Below, piece after piece: positions 45,006 through 56,485 of a DNA stretch of 64,000 nucleotides (position 1 is the first letter of the stretch; each line of letters begins with the position of its first letter). The stretch is from Heterocephalus glaber. Its lineage: Eukaryota > Chordata > Mammalia > Rodentia > Bathyergidae. Where the stretch lies: assembly GCF_000247695.1 (NCBI RefSeq), contig NW_004624842.1:3325946-3389945 (forward strand). The letters run 5' to 3'. Under the pieces are notes generated by a model. The model saw only the letters and a program-made list of their open reading frames with translations, was not told where the DNA came from and searched no databases. Position numbers and translations under genes: made by a program.

Positions 45006-45275
45006 TGGTATATGAGTTTGGGTCCTGGAGTTACACAGACCTGGCATGAACTCCAGGAGAAAGTGGCTCCTTCACTTTCTAGCTGTGCGGCCTGAGCAAG
45101 TCACTTCTCTTCCTCATCCAGAGGAAGCCAATGGGAGGATGAGATGAGATGTTGTACATGGAGAGCTTGGAGGAACCACCATGTACAAATGAAGAAACTG
45201 AGACTCAGAGAGTGAGATGACTCGCTGAAGACCACAGAGTGACTAATGGCAGAGCTGAGACCCCCCCCACATCAG
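45006..45275. mobile_element. Two MIR fragments, opposite orientation
   Basis: Sense copy ('CACTTTCTAGCTGTGCGGCC', about 45070) followed by a reverse copy ('AATGAAGAAACTGAGACTCA', about 45187). Confidence 0.6.
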
Positions 45276-45459
45276 CTCCTGGGCTGAAGAGCCCAGTTTC
45301 TTAGCCATCAGGCTGTACATATATTATTTTGTTTCCTACCTTTTGGATGAGGAAGTCAGGCTAAAAAAATTGAAATAATGCGCCCATGGTTACAGAAAAA
45401 ATTAATAGTAAGAGAAGAATTTGAATCCAGACCTCTGGTGAAAAGCCTGTGGTCTCCCT

Positions 45460-45600
45460 GTGGATATGCAGAAAGTAGATGTGGATATGCAGAAGTAAAG
45501 AAGCTCCAGATTTCCAGGGCCTTTTAAGTCCAGAACAGAGATGAATGCAAATTGGGGTGATGTGGGGAGAGAGATGAATGCAAATTGGGGTGATGTGGGG
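45460..45600. repeat. Two local tandem duplications
   Basis: 'GTGGATATGCAGAA' occurs at 45460-45473 and 45481-45494 (period 21). A perfect 27-base unit starting 'ATGAATGCAAATTGGGG' occurs at 45541-45567 and 45574-45600 (period 33). The second copy abuts the TG microsatellite. Confidence 0.95.
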
Positions 45601-45611
45601 TGTGTGAGTGT

Positions 45612-45650
<39 letters not shown>
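45601..45650. repeat. (TG)n microsatellite
   Basis: About 24 TG units with two interruptions. Confidence 0.96.
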
Positions 45651-45652
<2 letters not shown>

Positions 45653-46369
45653 CACATGCGCATCCTCCTTGAGAGGAAACTAGAAGAAGCTAGTGAAACA
45701 AAAGCCTCTTTCTCAGAAGGCATCTCTGGGGACTGGGCAGAGAGGAGGGGTCTGACAAGCAGGCCCGCATCCTGTTTGGGCAAAGCTGAAGGCTGGATCT
45801 AAACAAGCAAAAGCAGCTCCAGTTTGGCCATCATCCTGCTATATGATCCCCACCCCCTCCACTCACCCTGTCTCCCTCCTCCCTCATTTCCCTCCGTTCA
45901 TCTCATCTCTGTCTCTTCAAAGGGTGTCAAGATCATCCCCAGTTATGGGAGACTAACAATACCTTTCTTTAAAAGCTCCAGACTCATGGTCAGGCCCTGC
46001 TCCTACAGCCTCACATGGTGGTCTCCTAACACTGCCTCCTAAATCGCAACAGGGTTGGGGGAGTCCTACACGCATGTTTTGGCTGTATAGCTAGGTGACT
46101 TCCCTTTGACAGGCATCCACTTCTTCATCTGTAAAAAGGGGGCTTGTCTTTGCCTGATCATTGTCCCTTGAGGTATCATACAAAACATCCCTCATATCCC
46201 CATCCCAGCTTTCATGCTCAAATTCTCAACTTCTCCTTTCCTGTGACCAATGTCCCAGTGAGACAAGGACATAACTAAATCCAAGCTGATGGGTGCAGCA
46301 GTAGTAACATCAGTCCTACTAGTAGCAGTGGCAACCATCACTACTGTTAATATGGGGCTGCTCAGATGT

Positions 46370-46510
46370 GCCAGGTATGGTGCTGAATCCTTCCCTTGCA
46401 TTGTCCCAGGTAATCCCCTCCATCACCATTAGTCTCAACTGACAGATGACAGACTAAGGTTCAGCAGAGGGAAGTGCCCAAGGTCACACACAGAGCAAGG
46501 GAGAGGATGG
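46370..46510 (-). mobile_element. MIR fragment
   Basis: 'GTGCCAGGTATGGTGCTGAA' and 'GAAGTGCCCAAGGTCACACA'. Confidence 0.6.
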
Positions 46511-46746
46511 CCAGGAAGAGAACCTATAAGAAGCTATCTTATCTTGGAGGCCACAGAGTTATCCAGAATAACATTCCACCACACAGCATGACCAGGGCTA
46601 GTAAAGGGGGTGTGGGATACCTGGCCTACTATGTCTCCCCAGACCTCCTCAAGCAACTAGTATTTATATAATGTGTATTATTATTCAAGGGTGTCCAACT
46701 CAATTGTCTGGCTACAACAGCATTGTCCAATAGGAATATAATGTCA

Positions 46747-46831
46747 GGGGGCCGGGAATTTAGCTCAGTGGTTCCGTCGCCTGCCTCGCAAGCACAAGGT
46801 CCTGAGTTTGATCCTTGGTACCAAAAAAAAG
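46747..46831 (+). mobile_element. ID SINE
   Basis: 'GGGGCCGGGAATTTAGCTCA' to 'TTTGATCCTTGGTACC' plus A tail. Confidence 0.92.
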
Positions 46832-46916
46832 AATAAAGGAATAGGTGAAATTAATTTTATAATATATTTAACCAAATACATCAATTCCATCATGTGATCA
46901 ATATAAAAAATACTAT

Positions 46917-47033
46917 TTAGCCAGGTGTAGTGGCATCCACTTGTAATCCCAGCTATTTGAGAGGCTGAGGCAGAAGAATCACATTTTTGAGGTCAGCATG
47001 AACAACTTAGGGAGATCTTGTCTCAAAAAAAAC
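46917..47033 (+). mobile_element. B1 SINE
   Basis: 'TAGCCAGGTGTAGTGGCATC', 'AATCCCAGCTATTTGAGAGG' and 'AGATCTTGTCTCAAAAAAAA'. Confidence 0.9.
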
Positions 47034-47035
47034 AT

Positions 47036-47130
47036 GGGGTCAGGAATTTAGTTCAGTGGTTCCGGCACCTGCCTGGCAAGCAAGTGTGAGGTCCCCAGTT
47101 CGATCCCCGGTACCAGAAAAAAAAAAAAAG
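47036..47130 (+). mobile_element. ID SINE
   Basis: 'GGGTCAGGAATTTAGTTCAG' to 'CCAGTTCGATCCCCGGTACC', with an A tail of about 13. Confidence 0.9.
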
Positions 47131-47216
47131 ATGGGGATGTAGCTCAGTGGCAGAGCATTCGTGGGAAGCACTGGGTTCAATACCTAGTACTGCCAAAAAG
47201 AAAAGAAAAGAAAGTA
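47131..47216 (+). mobile_element. ID SINE, older subtype
   Basis: 'TGGGGATGTAGCTCAGTGGC' and 'TGGGTTCAATACCTAGTACT', with an (AAAAG)n tail. Confidence 0.85.
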
Positions 47217-47217
47217 T

Positions 47218-47302
47218 TTTTTTTTTTGGTACCAGGGATTGAACTCGGGTCCTTGCGCTTGTGCAGCAGGTGGCAAAATCACTGAGCTAAATCCCCGGCC
47301 CA
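47218..47302 (-). mobile_element. ID SINE
   Basis: A reverse ID from the T run to 'AGCTAAATCCCCGGCCC'. 'AGAAAAGAAAGTATTT' flanks both sides, so it inserted into the tail of the preceding ID. Confidence 0.92.
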
Positions 47303-47625
47303 GAAAAGAAAGTATTTAGATATCTTACATTTTTTCTTTTTATACTAAATTTTCTAAGTCTAATGTATATTTTACATTTACAGCTCATCTTGATTCAGAT
47401 GCTGAACTTTCATCAAATATTTAGATTCTCTTAGCCTTTACAACTGAAAGAGTATATTTATGAATCTAAGTTCCCAAATATTCATAGACATTTATGTATT
47501 AATTGAATTTTTAACTAATTGAAATCAAATAAAATTAAATATTATATCAAATAAAAATTCAGTTCCTCGGTCACACTAGGCACATTTCAAGTCCTCAATA
47601 GCCACATGAGTGGCTGCTGTGGGGC

Positions 47626-50265
47626 AGCTGCAGCTCTGCAGTCAAGTCCTCGGGTACATGGGCTGGTGGCCTCCTTGGCTCTAACCCCAGCTACGCCTCT
47701 GAGGTAAAGTTGTGTTTGAATAGTATGGTTTCTACTCACTTAACAAATCCCCACTGAGCCTAATACTAATATCCACCGCTGGTACCTATTATTTCCACAA
47801 AGATAGTGACAAAGAGATGTGAGAACCCTTTGTTCAAAGCATGACACTGGCTCAGAGAAGTAGGCCACCTGCCCAAGGTCACCAGCTTTGATGGACCTGC
47901 TGACTTGAAGCCTCAGCTCAGTTCCTAAAGGTGACAGGGGCCGGCCCTGAGGCTTGGCTTCTAGGGAAAGAAATAAGCCTTTTCCCTATTCTCAGGGGGC
48001 CCTGCTCCCCCAGTCTAGTGGCAGAGAATGGCCCAAAGTAGGAAACCCAGAGAAGAGGCTAAAAGGACAGAGAGCAGGAGAAAGGTATGCTCCCTGAACT
48101 GTGTGGTGTGGAGGACCTGTGTAGAGGGCTTAGGCCACTGTGACCCTATCCCAATCCCCTCACAGCTACCTAGCAGGAGGCAAAGTCAGCACTCTGGGTG
48201 GCTCCTCAGGGCTCTGCCACCCTCCCCCAAAAGCTCTCAAGCAGAGGCCCTTGAACTAGTGCCAGAGCCAGTACTCACCTCACAGGGTCACCTCAGCTGG
48301 AGGCAAGGGAAAGAGTCCAAGCAGCAGCCTGCCCCTCGGGGAAGGAGAGGGAGCTGGAGACAGATCTCAGAGTAGGGAAAAGGTGGTCAGTAAAGGCCAG
48401 AAAAACCTGGGTGGCTCCACCCCTCTTCTGAGGAGAACAGCCAGCCTGCTGTCCCCTCCTGCCAGCCCAGACTGTGAAACTCTCACCAGCTATTAGGTTT
48501 AACAATTAACTCTGATTGGTTGCTAGTTCAGCAGGAGGTTGTTCCAGCAAGAAGTCCCATCTGGGGGTAGCAGGACTTGGAAGGGGCAGAGAGTGAGAAG
48601 GAAGAAGGGGGACCAGTGACTCCTCACCTCCTCCCCCATCCTCTCTCTGCCAATGTGGGACAGCCCTCTGTGCTAAAGGGTGGTGGCATAAATTCCACAA
48701 GGCTAGGAGCCGTGCCTGGCACATAGCAGGTACTCAATAAATATTTTTAATCAACAAATAAGGTGCTGGATAATAAGACAGGTGAAATGGCTGAACAGGC
48801 TGATAGAGGAGCAGGGAATGTAAGCAAAAGTTGCTTTGACCTGGGTTGGGTGCTCCTTGACCCTTCTGATCCCAGGACCTCACAAAGACTGGAGCCACAG
48901 CCACCTAGGGCATGCTGGAGACATGGCTTTGAAGTCTCCCAGCTCTGGACGATGCTCCTGACTCCATTCTTCCTAGCCAGGACCTTGGAAGCCTTGGCTT
49001 CTTAGCAGTTAAGGAGGTGATACCAACCCAGTACAGGGCAGGATGGTGCCAGGCCCAAAGTACTAGGGGGGCTGGGCTGTTCTAATGCAATCTCTTGCTG
49101 CTTGGCAACAGCCACCTCTTCTCAGGCCACCCCCTGATTTCCCCCACATCCCAATATTCCCCTGGCTCCCACCTATATGGCCCTTTCTTCTTTTCCGGAA
49201 GGAAAGCCTAGAACGATGACGGCTCCAGCCCACTCGCATCCCACTCACTTGAAATCTCACATACCCTGGCAACAGATTGCTCCCAATTTGATGTTGGTTT
49301 GTCATTTGCATTCTCCTTGGGTTCCCTGGTACCCTCCTTATCCTTCTCCCCACCCCCTAACACAAGCCTGGGTCCACAGCCCACCACAGACTCATGGGAA
49401 CAGTTCCTCCAGTGTTCCCAGGCAATATCTCCCTGTCCTGGTTTTCTGCTTCCCACCTGTCTAATGTGGTAGAAGGAACTGGGTTAAGGGATCATGGCTT
49501 CTGCTCTGGTCTTTAGAAATTCTGACATTTCTGGGATCATTTTGTACTTGAACTTCAGACAAATCAGGATTCAAATAGTAACCTTGGCCAGGTACACAAA
49601 CATCCCTGCAGAGGCCCAGAACTAAAGCCCCACCAAGCCATTCTCAGCTCCATCCCAGACAGAGATGGGCCAAGCTCTATGCTCCCTGATCCCACTCCTG
49701 CTTAGAGCTTCTGTGGCTCCCCAGTCCCTCCACCATAAAGGCCTCACTTTCCTGCCCCACCTCCCAGCCTTCTCTTTTGCTCTCCATAGTGGCATTGAGA
49801 ACCATCACTCCTCCAAATTCTTCTTGGCAAGACAAAGCTTGACCCTGACCTCCACCTGAGGTACTCACCCTGAGCCCCTTTCCTGTGCAGATTCTGAAGC
49901 CACCACAGCTTCCACTCTGCTCTCCCCTGCACCCTTCACACATATGCTTCTCCATCCTCCACAAGAAATACCTGCCTCCCAGGATCCAGTTGCCCTTTCT
50001 GCTTCCTGCCACGCGAGTGCAATGTCACCGATGGCACAGCATCTACAAGACTGTTCACTGCTCAACTCACTCAGCCATGTCTCTGCTAGATGCTGACTCC
50101 TTCTCCTGGGGTCTCCATAGTTCTACTTGACCTTAAGACCCTGGAGACCTTGGAAATCCTGTTATGATTTTTCCTATCTCTCACTCTGGCCACCTAGCAC
50201 AATGCTCAGAACTTAGTATATGATTGCTGAAACAACAAGATAATTACCATTAAGGAAAAAAAAGA
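47626..50265. other. Mostly unique sequence, no gene seen
   Basis: A short MIR/L2-like end lies at 48700-48755 ('GTGCCTGGCACATAGCAGGT'). Minus-strand donor-like sites ('GAG|GTGAGT' near 48285; 'CAGG|GTGAGT' near 49870) have no matching acceptors that I can see. Confidence 0.35.
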
Positions 50266-50269
50266 ATTA

Positions 50270-50480
50270 TAATTGTTTACCAGTCATTTGATCTTTACAA
50301 TGATATCTGAGCATTTTACACATAAAACTTCAGTTAACTTTCCCCAACCCCCCAGTAGACTTGCTTTTCCTGTGCCATTCTTCTAAACTGAGAAAACTGA
50401 GGCTCACAGAGAGGAAGTAACTTGTCCAAGGTCACATAGCCAGGAAATGGTAGTATCAAGACTGGAATTCAAGTTTTTAG
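50270..50480 (-). mobile_element. MIR element
   Basis: 'GAGAAAACTGAGGCTCACAG' and 'GTAACTTGTCCAAGGTCACA' with 'AGCCAGGAAATGGTAGTATC'. Confidence 0.7.
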
Positions 50481-52365
50481 CCACTGCCTTACTTAGCTTC
50501 TTTCCAACCCCCAAATAAAGGAGGGGATATGTGAGAAGTTGCGGCTTGCCGGTGTTGTGGGCCATAGGAGCTCCAAAGAAATGAGCCCACCCCAATGCTA
50601 GAGGCAGATTCTGCCAATAAAACTTCGTAAGTCTGGATTAAGTGCCCACTCTGTGCACAGCCTTGTGCTAGGGGCTGGGGAGCAGAGAATGAGACACGAG
50701 ACATTCCAGTATTTAAAGGCTCATAACATAGTGAGAGACAAGCCACCTCCCTTGATGGAGGTAAGACTGAGCAGAGCTAGTCCCCAGAAGGGAACAGATA
50801 AGGTGCTAAGAGAATGCAGAGGAGGTAAAGAGAATCTCAGTGTGTGGTGGGGGAGGACTCCCGAGGCTTTGTGGGACAGAGGCTGGCATCTGGGCTGAGC
50901 CTTGACAAGGCAGACAGGATTTTGACAGGGATTGGGGAAGGGTGGGGGTGGCATTCCTGGCAAGGAGGAACAGAGGGAGCAAGGGGAAAGACACAGGTGA
51001 GTGCTGGGTGTGTCCCAGGAGCTGCCGGAAAGGCGTTCTCCCAGCCCTCCCCTTGGCACTGGCCCAGAGGTCCAGCCCTACAGCAGGCCACCCTGAGCTT
51101 CCCCAGACTTGCAGGCACCTGGTGCATTTAGAGTAAATGGGGAGAAAAAGGAAGAGAAGGCCTGAGCACCTGGGCATGTGATTTGACAGGAGTCAGAATG
51201 CATCTGTCCAGAATCCTAGGAGATGGAAATGTTCAAGAGGGCAGCCCCACTACAGGAGAGTAACACTAGGGAGGCAGCAAGAAGGTCAGAGAGCATGGAG
51301 TGGGCAGCAGGAGATCCAGCTTCCAAAAACCCAGATCAAGCTATCCAGGACCTTGATATTACCCTGTTCAACATCCATTTTACATTTGGGAAAACTGAAG
51401 CCCAGACAGGAAAGGAGTGGACCATAGTCCCTCAACACCTGTATAGCAAAGCCAGCAATGTACCTAAAGGCACCAGAGACCAGCCTCCTTCATCTGGCTC
51501 TGCCATCAGCTTCCTGGTGACTCTTCTCTAGACATTCTCTCCTACTCCATTAAACAGCCCTGAGGACACTGACCCTGGTAGTGTAGCGCACTGGATGCTG
51601 GCACTGTAGAAAGGTCAGTGCCCCTTAAGTCACATGGCCGGGGACACATACCTCTCCTTCCTGAGATTCCAGGGGCTTCACTGTAAATTGCTGATAGAAA
51701 CCTCTACCTTGGAACTTGTCCTGGAATTTTGAAACACTGCATCAGATGTGGGATGCCCACATAGAAAGCCAGAGTTGTGGGGTGGCAGGACCATCTTTGA
51801 GGACTTCCACAGGACAGTGGGGTTCTACCTGTCAGCTGTCCTGACCACCCCCCCCCCAGAGAGGAGTTTGCCCAGAAAGCTAGCTGCACCCAGTAGGTCA
51901 GCTAATACTAACTTCAGAGACCAAGCGGGTCCACCTTCTCCTTGTCTCAATTTTCCCCCTATCTCTGAGCAATGAAAAAATAAATTTATCTATTTCTATT
52001 ACTTTGGGGAAAAAAAGAAAAGAAAAGAAAGGTCAGTGCCCCAAGATGGTGGCACAGCATAAGGCCTAGGAGGCAGGAGTCCTGGACTGGAATTCTGCTC
52101 TCAGAGTAACTTGTCCTTAGAATCTGAGTAAATGTATCCCCTTCAGTGGAGCCCTAAATGTTCTTGCAGGCCCCATCAGGGGCAGTCAGTTTAGGAAAGA
52201 TTCAAGAGTACCTGTGGGCTTTGGACAGATCCAGATTTAAATTCAAATTTACTTCTTGCTAGCTGAGGGCTAGATAGGCCTTGGGCGAGTTATTTAGCTT
52301 GCTTTGATGAAACAGGGACTAATCTCTGCCTTGTTAGGTAATTGCTAGGATTAAAAGACATAAAG
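50481..52365. other. Mostly unique sequence, no gene seen
   Basis: A 'CACAG|GTGAGT' site near 50995 lies in a stretch resembling an ancient repeat. Frames at 50721-51177 on both strands overlap and lack motifs. Confidence 0.35.
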
Positions 52366-52369
52366 CAGC

Positions 52370-52535
52370 CAAGCATTGTGGCACATGCCTGTAATCTCAG
52401 CACTCTGGGAGGCTGAAGCAGGAGAATCACAAGTTTGAGTCCAGCCTAGACAACTTAGTGAGAATGAGATTCTGTCTCAAAAAAGGCTAGGATGTGAAGG
52501 CCTTGGGTTCAATCCTCAGTACCAAACATAAAAAA
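52370..52535 (+). mobile_element. B1+ID composite SINE
   Basis: B1 ('CCAAGCATTGTGGCACATGC' to 'ATTCTGTCTCAAAAAAGGCT') followed by a shortened ID end, 'CTTGGGTTCAATCCTCAGTA'. Confidence 0.78.
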
Positions 52536-52709
52536 GATGTAAGGCACATGGAGCACTTAGCACAGGGCTTGGCACACAGAAATCAGTAAAGGCAGATAGT
52601 GATTTCTAAGTCACAGGGTGAGCCTCAGGTGAGGATCATCCAGGCCTTCTAATTATTAAGTGGCCCCGAAACCAGCCACCTGAAGTGACTTTACCTTTAG
52701 ACTTCTAAT

Positions 52710-52812
52710 CTAGAGAGAGGGTGGGGAGAGAGGAAAGAGGAAAGACAAAGAAGAGAGAATGAGAGAAAACCCAAAAGTGGAGGGAAGAAAGGAAAGGGGG
52801 AAGGATCAAGGG
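52710..52812. repeat. Purine-rich low-complexity tract
   Basis: About 100 bases of G/A-rich plus strand with few pyrimidines. Confidence 0.8.
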
Positions 52813-53555
52813 GCCCAGGGTGAGGGAAAGGAAGATGACTTGATGGAAACTGTTAGAACAGGATAAGCCCTCTCTTCTTTCCAGAGCCTCCCCACAGCAA
52901 GTCTTAGAGGGACACGGCCTGCCAAAAAGTGCAACCCTGGCTGTCAATAGGGCATTGAAGCCTTGGGTTACCTCCATGTGCTGGCTCCCCATGCTGCTGC
53001 CTGGCAGTGGCTTCCTCTCCTCCCACTGGAGCAGACAGGGATGATCACAGCCAAGCTCATAACCAAACACCTTGCTGTTTCAGCCTCGGAGGCACCACAA
53101 GCTCACTCAGGTACCCAGGGACCGCTTTCTTGCCATTCTGATTCTGACTCAGCAGGACCCTTCCCTGATAGGTCCCTACCTCTGGGACCTACATAAAGCC
53201 CCCTGTAGGCCTCTATGTGCCCCCAGATCCTGCTTCTGGGCTAACGTTGCAACTAGGGAACAGCATTATTCAGCCCTTAAATAGGAGCTGTGAAGCAAGT
53301 ATTCTAATTGCCACTGGTCAGCTGTGTGTGTAACTTTGGATGTCACTTCTCTCTGAGAATCATTCATGAGTTTCCCTCCCCAGGCTAGTGAGAGCAACAA
53401 GGACCATCTCTGGGGACCAACAAAGTCCTCCCAACCCTGACAGCGGTCATGCCATGCTGCTGGGCACAAAGGGACACAGAAAACCCACCTCAGGAGGAGT
53501 GAGCTCAGCTGGGCTCTGCTGAGAGTGCAGCAGTTGTGGCAATGACTAAAGGTTA
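52813..53555. other. Unique sequence, no gene seen
   Basis: Only short frames; no recognisable product. Confidence 0.35.
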
Positions 53556-53559
53556 TTAT

Positions 53560-53725
53560 GATGATGACTATTATAATTAAAAATCACAGCAACAACCCCT
53601 TAAGCAATTTACAAAGAGTGTTCTCATTTTTCTCCTGGGATCTCAATCTGGTGAGGTAGGTAGTGCTAGATGATGATTATTCACATTTGGCAGATGAGGG
53701 AAGTGAAGTAACTTGCCCCATCTAC
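53560..53725 (-). mobile_element. MIR element
   Basis: 'CAATTTACAAAGAGTGTTCT' and 'GGCAGATGAGGGAAGTGAAG'. Confidence 0.6.
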
Positions 53726-53846
53726 TAAGGGCAGGGAAGGGCAAGCTGAAGAGGAAGTAATGATTATTGAGTGCCTATTGTGTGGCCCAGCTCTTATGTT
53801 GATCGTGTCTCAAAAAAAAAAAACCAAAAAACTTTCATGAACATAG

Positions 53847-53935
53847 GGGGCCGGGGATTTAGCTCAGTGGTTCTGCCACCTGCCTCAAAAGCGCAAGGAC
53901 CTAAGTTCGATTCCCAGTAACAACAACAAAAAACC
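53847..53935 (+). mobile_element. ID SINE
   Basis: 'GGGGCCGGGGATTTAGCTCA' to 'AGTTCGATTCCCAGTAACAA', with an (AAC)n tail. Confidence 0.92.
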
Positions 53936-53939
53936 TCTC

Positions 53940-54070
53940 ATGTTGATCATGTCTCAGCACCACAACACTTGTAAAAGCTATTATCCCCATTTCACAGAAG
54001 AGGAAACTGAGGCTGAGAAAACATAAATGATTACTCTAACTCTCGTGGCTGCTCTGCTCAAATCGGGACC
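53940..54070 (-). mobile_element. MIR fragment
   Basis: 'TTTCACAGAAGAGGAAACTG' followed by 'AGGCTGAGAAAACATAAATG'. Confidence 0.55.
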
Positions 54071-54126
54071 AGATTTGTAAGATTCCAAGGCTTACTCTCT
54101 TTTTCCATCTTGCTGTCTATATTGAG

Positions 54127-54543
54127 CTGAATGGTGACCCCCCCCCATCCAAATTCCTGTCTACCTAGAACCTCAGAATATGACCTTTTTTGGAATAGGC
54201 TCTTTACAGATGTAACTAGTTAAGTTAAAATGAGGGTAGGTCTTAAACCTACTGTAAAATGGCCAGTGTCTTTATAAGAAAAGGAGGAGACCCAGAGATA
54301 CAGGGAGAAAGTCATGTGATGACAGAGGCAGATACAGCTGCAAGCCAAGGATCACAAATGGCAGCTACCACAATCTAGGACAGAAGTCTGGAACCGACTG
54401 TCCCCTACCCCAGCCTCCAAAAGGCACCAATCCTGATGATGGTTGATTTCAGACTTCTAGCATCCAGAATTGTGAAAATAAATTTCTATGGCTCTAAGCT
54501 CCCTGGCTTGCAGTACTTCCTGACAGCAGTCCTAAGACTTTAT
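54127..54543 (+). mobile_element. MLT1 (ERVL-MaLR) solo LTR
   Basis: 'CTACCTAGAACCTCAGAATA', 'GTGATGACAGAGGCAGATAC', 'ATTTCAGACTTCTAGCATCC' and 'GTGAAAATAAATTTCTATGG' are in MLT1 order. Ancient and non-coding. Confidence 0.78.
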
Positions 54544-55242
54544 TGTGTCCTTCGAATAACAGACCTGAAAACTCTAGTTTTCAGATTTCCAATCTTTTGG
54601 CAGCAGGTGGTTGGGGCTGTGGTAAGGAAGCCTGGGGCCCCTTGAGAAATCACTCCATCACAGGAGTTTCTTGATGTTTTGGGCCTGGGTCCTTGATTCA
54701 CTCTGCTGGGGCCTCCCACTAAGTTTGTTTAGCAACCCTGCCCAGTGTCCAGGTCAACAATGCTCCCCTTCTGCCCTAAATCATCCTCTACCACCACCTG
54801 GAGAGCTGTTTTTGAAATGCAAATCCAATCCTTCCTGGTTGGCTCCACTCTCCCCCCAGCTCCCTACCACCTGCAGTACTTGGTCAAGCTCTCTAGCCAG
54901 ACCTGGCTCAAACCTTCCTTTCAGCCTAATCTCCGCCACTCACCCCATGTATCCCCCACCACCCACCACCTCTGCTCCCACCACAGGGAACTATCTGGGG
55001 CTCCCCTAACAAGCCATGTTGCCTTTGAACATTTTGTTCTGATTAGCTAGAACACCAAATCTAACCCAAACATCATCTCTGCTCTGCATGAAGTCTTTTC
55101 CTTCATAAGTAACCACACCCTGGCCCCTTTTACATGATCCTTGTGATATTTCATCTTTACATTGCTGTTCTTATCTCCAGTCGGTGAAGACTGCTGCATT
55201 CATTTCTCTTTCTGGGGGCTAAGGCCCAAAACAAAGGCATTC
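54544..55242. other. Unique sequence, no gene seen
   Basis: Pyrimidine-rich, with Pro/Ser-rich frames at 54671-55050 and no motif. Confidence 0.35.
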
Positions 55243-55256
55243 AAGAATGTTGAACA

Positions 55257-55350
55257 GGGCCAGGGATTTAGTTCAGTGGTTCCATTGCTTGCCTTGCAAG
55301 CACAAGGACCTGAGTTCGATCCCTGGTACCAAAAAAAAAAAAAAAAAAAA
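55257..55350 (+). mobile_element. ID SINE with target duplication
   Basis: 'GGGCCAGGGATTTAGTTCAG' to 'GAGTTCGATCCCTGGTACC', with an A tail of about 20. 'AGAATGTTGAACA' occurs before and after. Confidence 0.93.
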
Positions 55351-55399
55351 GAGAATGTTGAACAAAAGTGTGGAGTAGCTATAAGAGTAATAAGATATA

Positions 55400-55612
55400 A
55401 CATTTACCAAACGTTTATATATAGTGTCCACACCATGCTAAGCATTCCATACCTGTTGCCTCATTTAATTCTCAAAACAATCCTTTGAAACAGAGACTAT
55501 TAATGGTCCTGTTTTATAGCTGAGAAAATGAAAGTTGAAATTATTTGCTCAAGTCCACGCAACTGTATATGGCAAAGCCTGAACAACTCCAGAGCCAGTG
55601 CTAATAACCATC
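55400..55612 (-). mobile_element. MIR element
   Basis: 'TTTAATTCTCAAAACAATCC' and 'TATAGCTGAGAAAATGAAAG'. Confidence 0.6.
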
Positions 55613-55613
55613 A

Positions 55614-56134
55614 CAGCAGTCCTTCCTTATCAGAGGCTTCACTGTTTGTGGTTTCAGTTATCTGTAGTCTGGAAGTATTAAATGGAAAATTCCAGAAATA
55701 AACAATCCATAAATTTAAAAGTGTAGGCAGTTCTAAGTAGCATGATGAAATCTAACACCATTCTGCTCTGTCCTGCCTGGGATGTGAATCATTCTTTTGT
55801 CCAGTGTATCTCCCCTATATATATTACCTGCCCATTAGTCACTTAGTAGCCATCTTAGATCAATATATAGTTATCAGATCAACTGTTGTGTTTGTATCCC
55901 AATGCTTGTATTCAGTCCTTTTTATACATAATAATGGCTCTAAAACTCAAGAATAGTGATGTGAGCAATTTGGATACGCTGAAGAGAAGCCATAAAGGGC
56001 TTCCTTTAAGTTAAAAAGTGAGACAGGAAAAAAAAAAAAAACATGGTATATGTAGGGTTCAGTACTATCCATGCTTTCAGGCTTCCATTAGGGGACTTGG
56101 CACATATCTCTGATGGGTAAGGGGGAACTACCAG
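55614..56134. mobile_element. Tigger-type (TcMar) DNA transposon, non-autonomous
   Basis: The left end 'CAGTCCTTCCTTATC' and right end 'GGTAAGGGGGAACTACC' form imperfect terminal inverted repeats. The interior 'AATGGAAAATTCCAGAAATA' and 'AGTCACTTAGTAGCCATCTT' match the Tigger consensus order. No transposase frame survives. Confidence 0.8.
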
Positions 56135-56350
56135 TGGATAAGGAAGAGAAGACATAGAAGTTAAAAAGACAGATAAATTTGCTTGAGAAAAGTCTGTGTC
56201 CTGCTTGGAGAATATGTTGTCAAGGATTGAAGGGAAATTTTGGTTGTCATTTAGCATCATGTTTCATTTTATAAATTAATTCATTAGAAAAATTTATTGA
56301 ACACAAAGTATAAGCTAGGCACTATATGGGACATCAGAAAGATTAATAAG

Positions 56351-56427
56351 GGCCAGGGATTTAGCTCAGTGGTGCCACCGCCTGCCTCGAAAGCGCAAGG
56401 TCCTGAGTTCAATCCCCAGTACCAAAA

Positions 56428-56474
<47 letters not shown>
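56351..56474 (+). mobile_element. ID SINE with expanded (GAAA)n tail
   Basis: Full ID body with about 12 GAAA units. 'AGATTAATAAG' flanks it at 56340-56350 and 56475-56485. Confidence 0.93.
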
Positions 56475-56475
<1 letters not shown>

Positions 56476-56485
56476 GATTAATAAG

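Larger units (their letters stand above)
46690..47625. mobile_element. Old dispersed repeat split by five SINEs
   Basis: Pieces at 46690-46746 ('GCATTGTCCAATAGGAATAT'), 46832-46916 and 47303-47625 ('TTCAGTTCCTCGGTCACACT', 'TCAATAGCCACATGAGTGGC') are one ancient repeat copy. It is related to the repeats at 17720 and 61288. Confidence 0.55.

Noticed and set aside
46747..47302. Direct-repeat array resembling CRISPR or another ordered array
   Set aside because: The repeated units are SINEs of differing type and orientation with no regular spacers, in mammalian DNA.
50940..51010. Exon ending at CACAG|GTGAGT near 50995
   Set aside because: The upstream wording resembles an ancient dispersed repeat and no acceptor was convincing.
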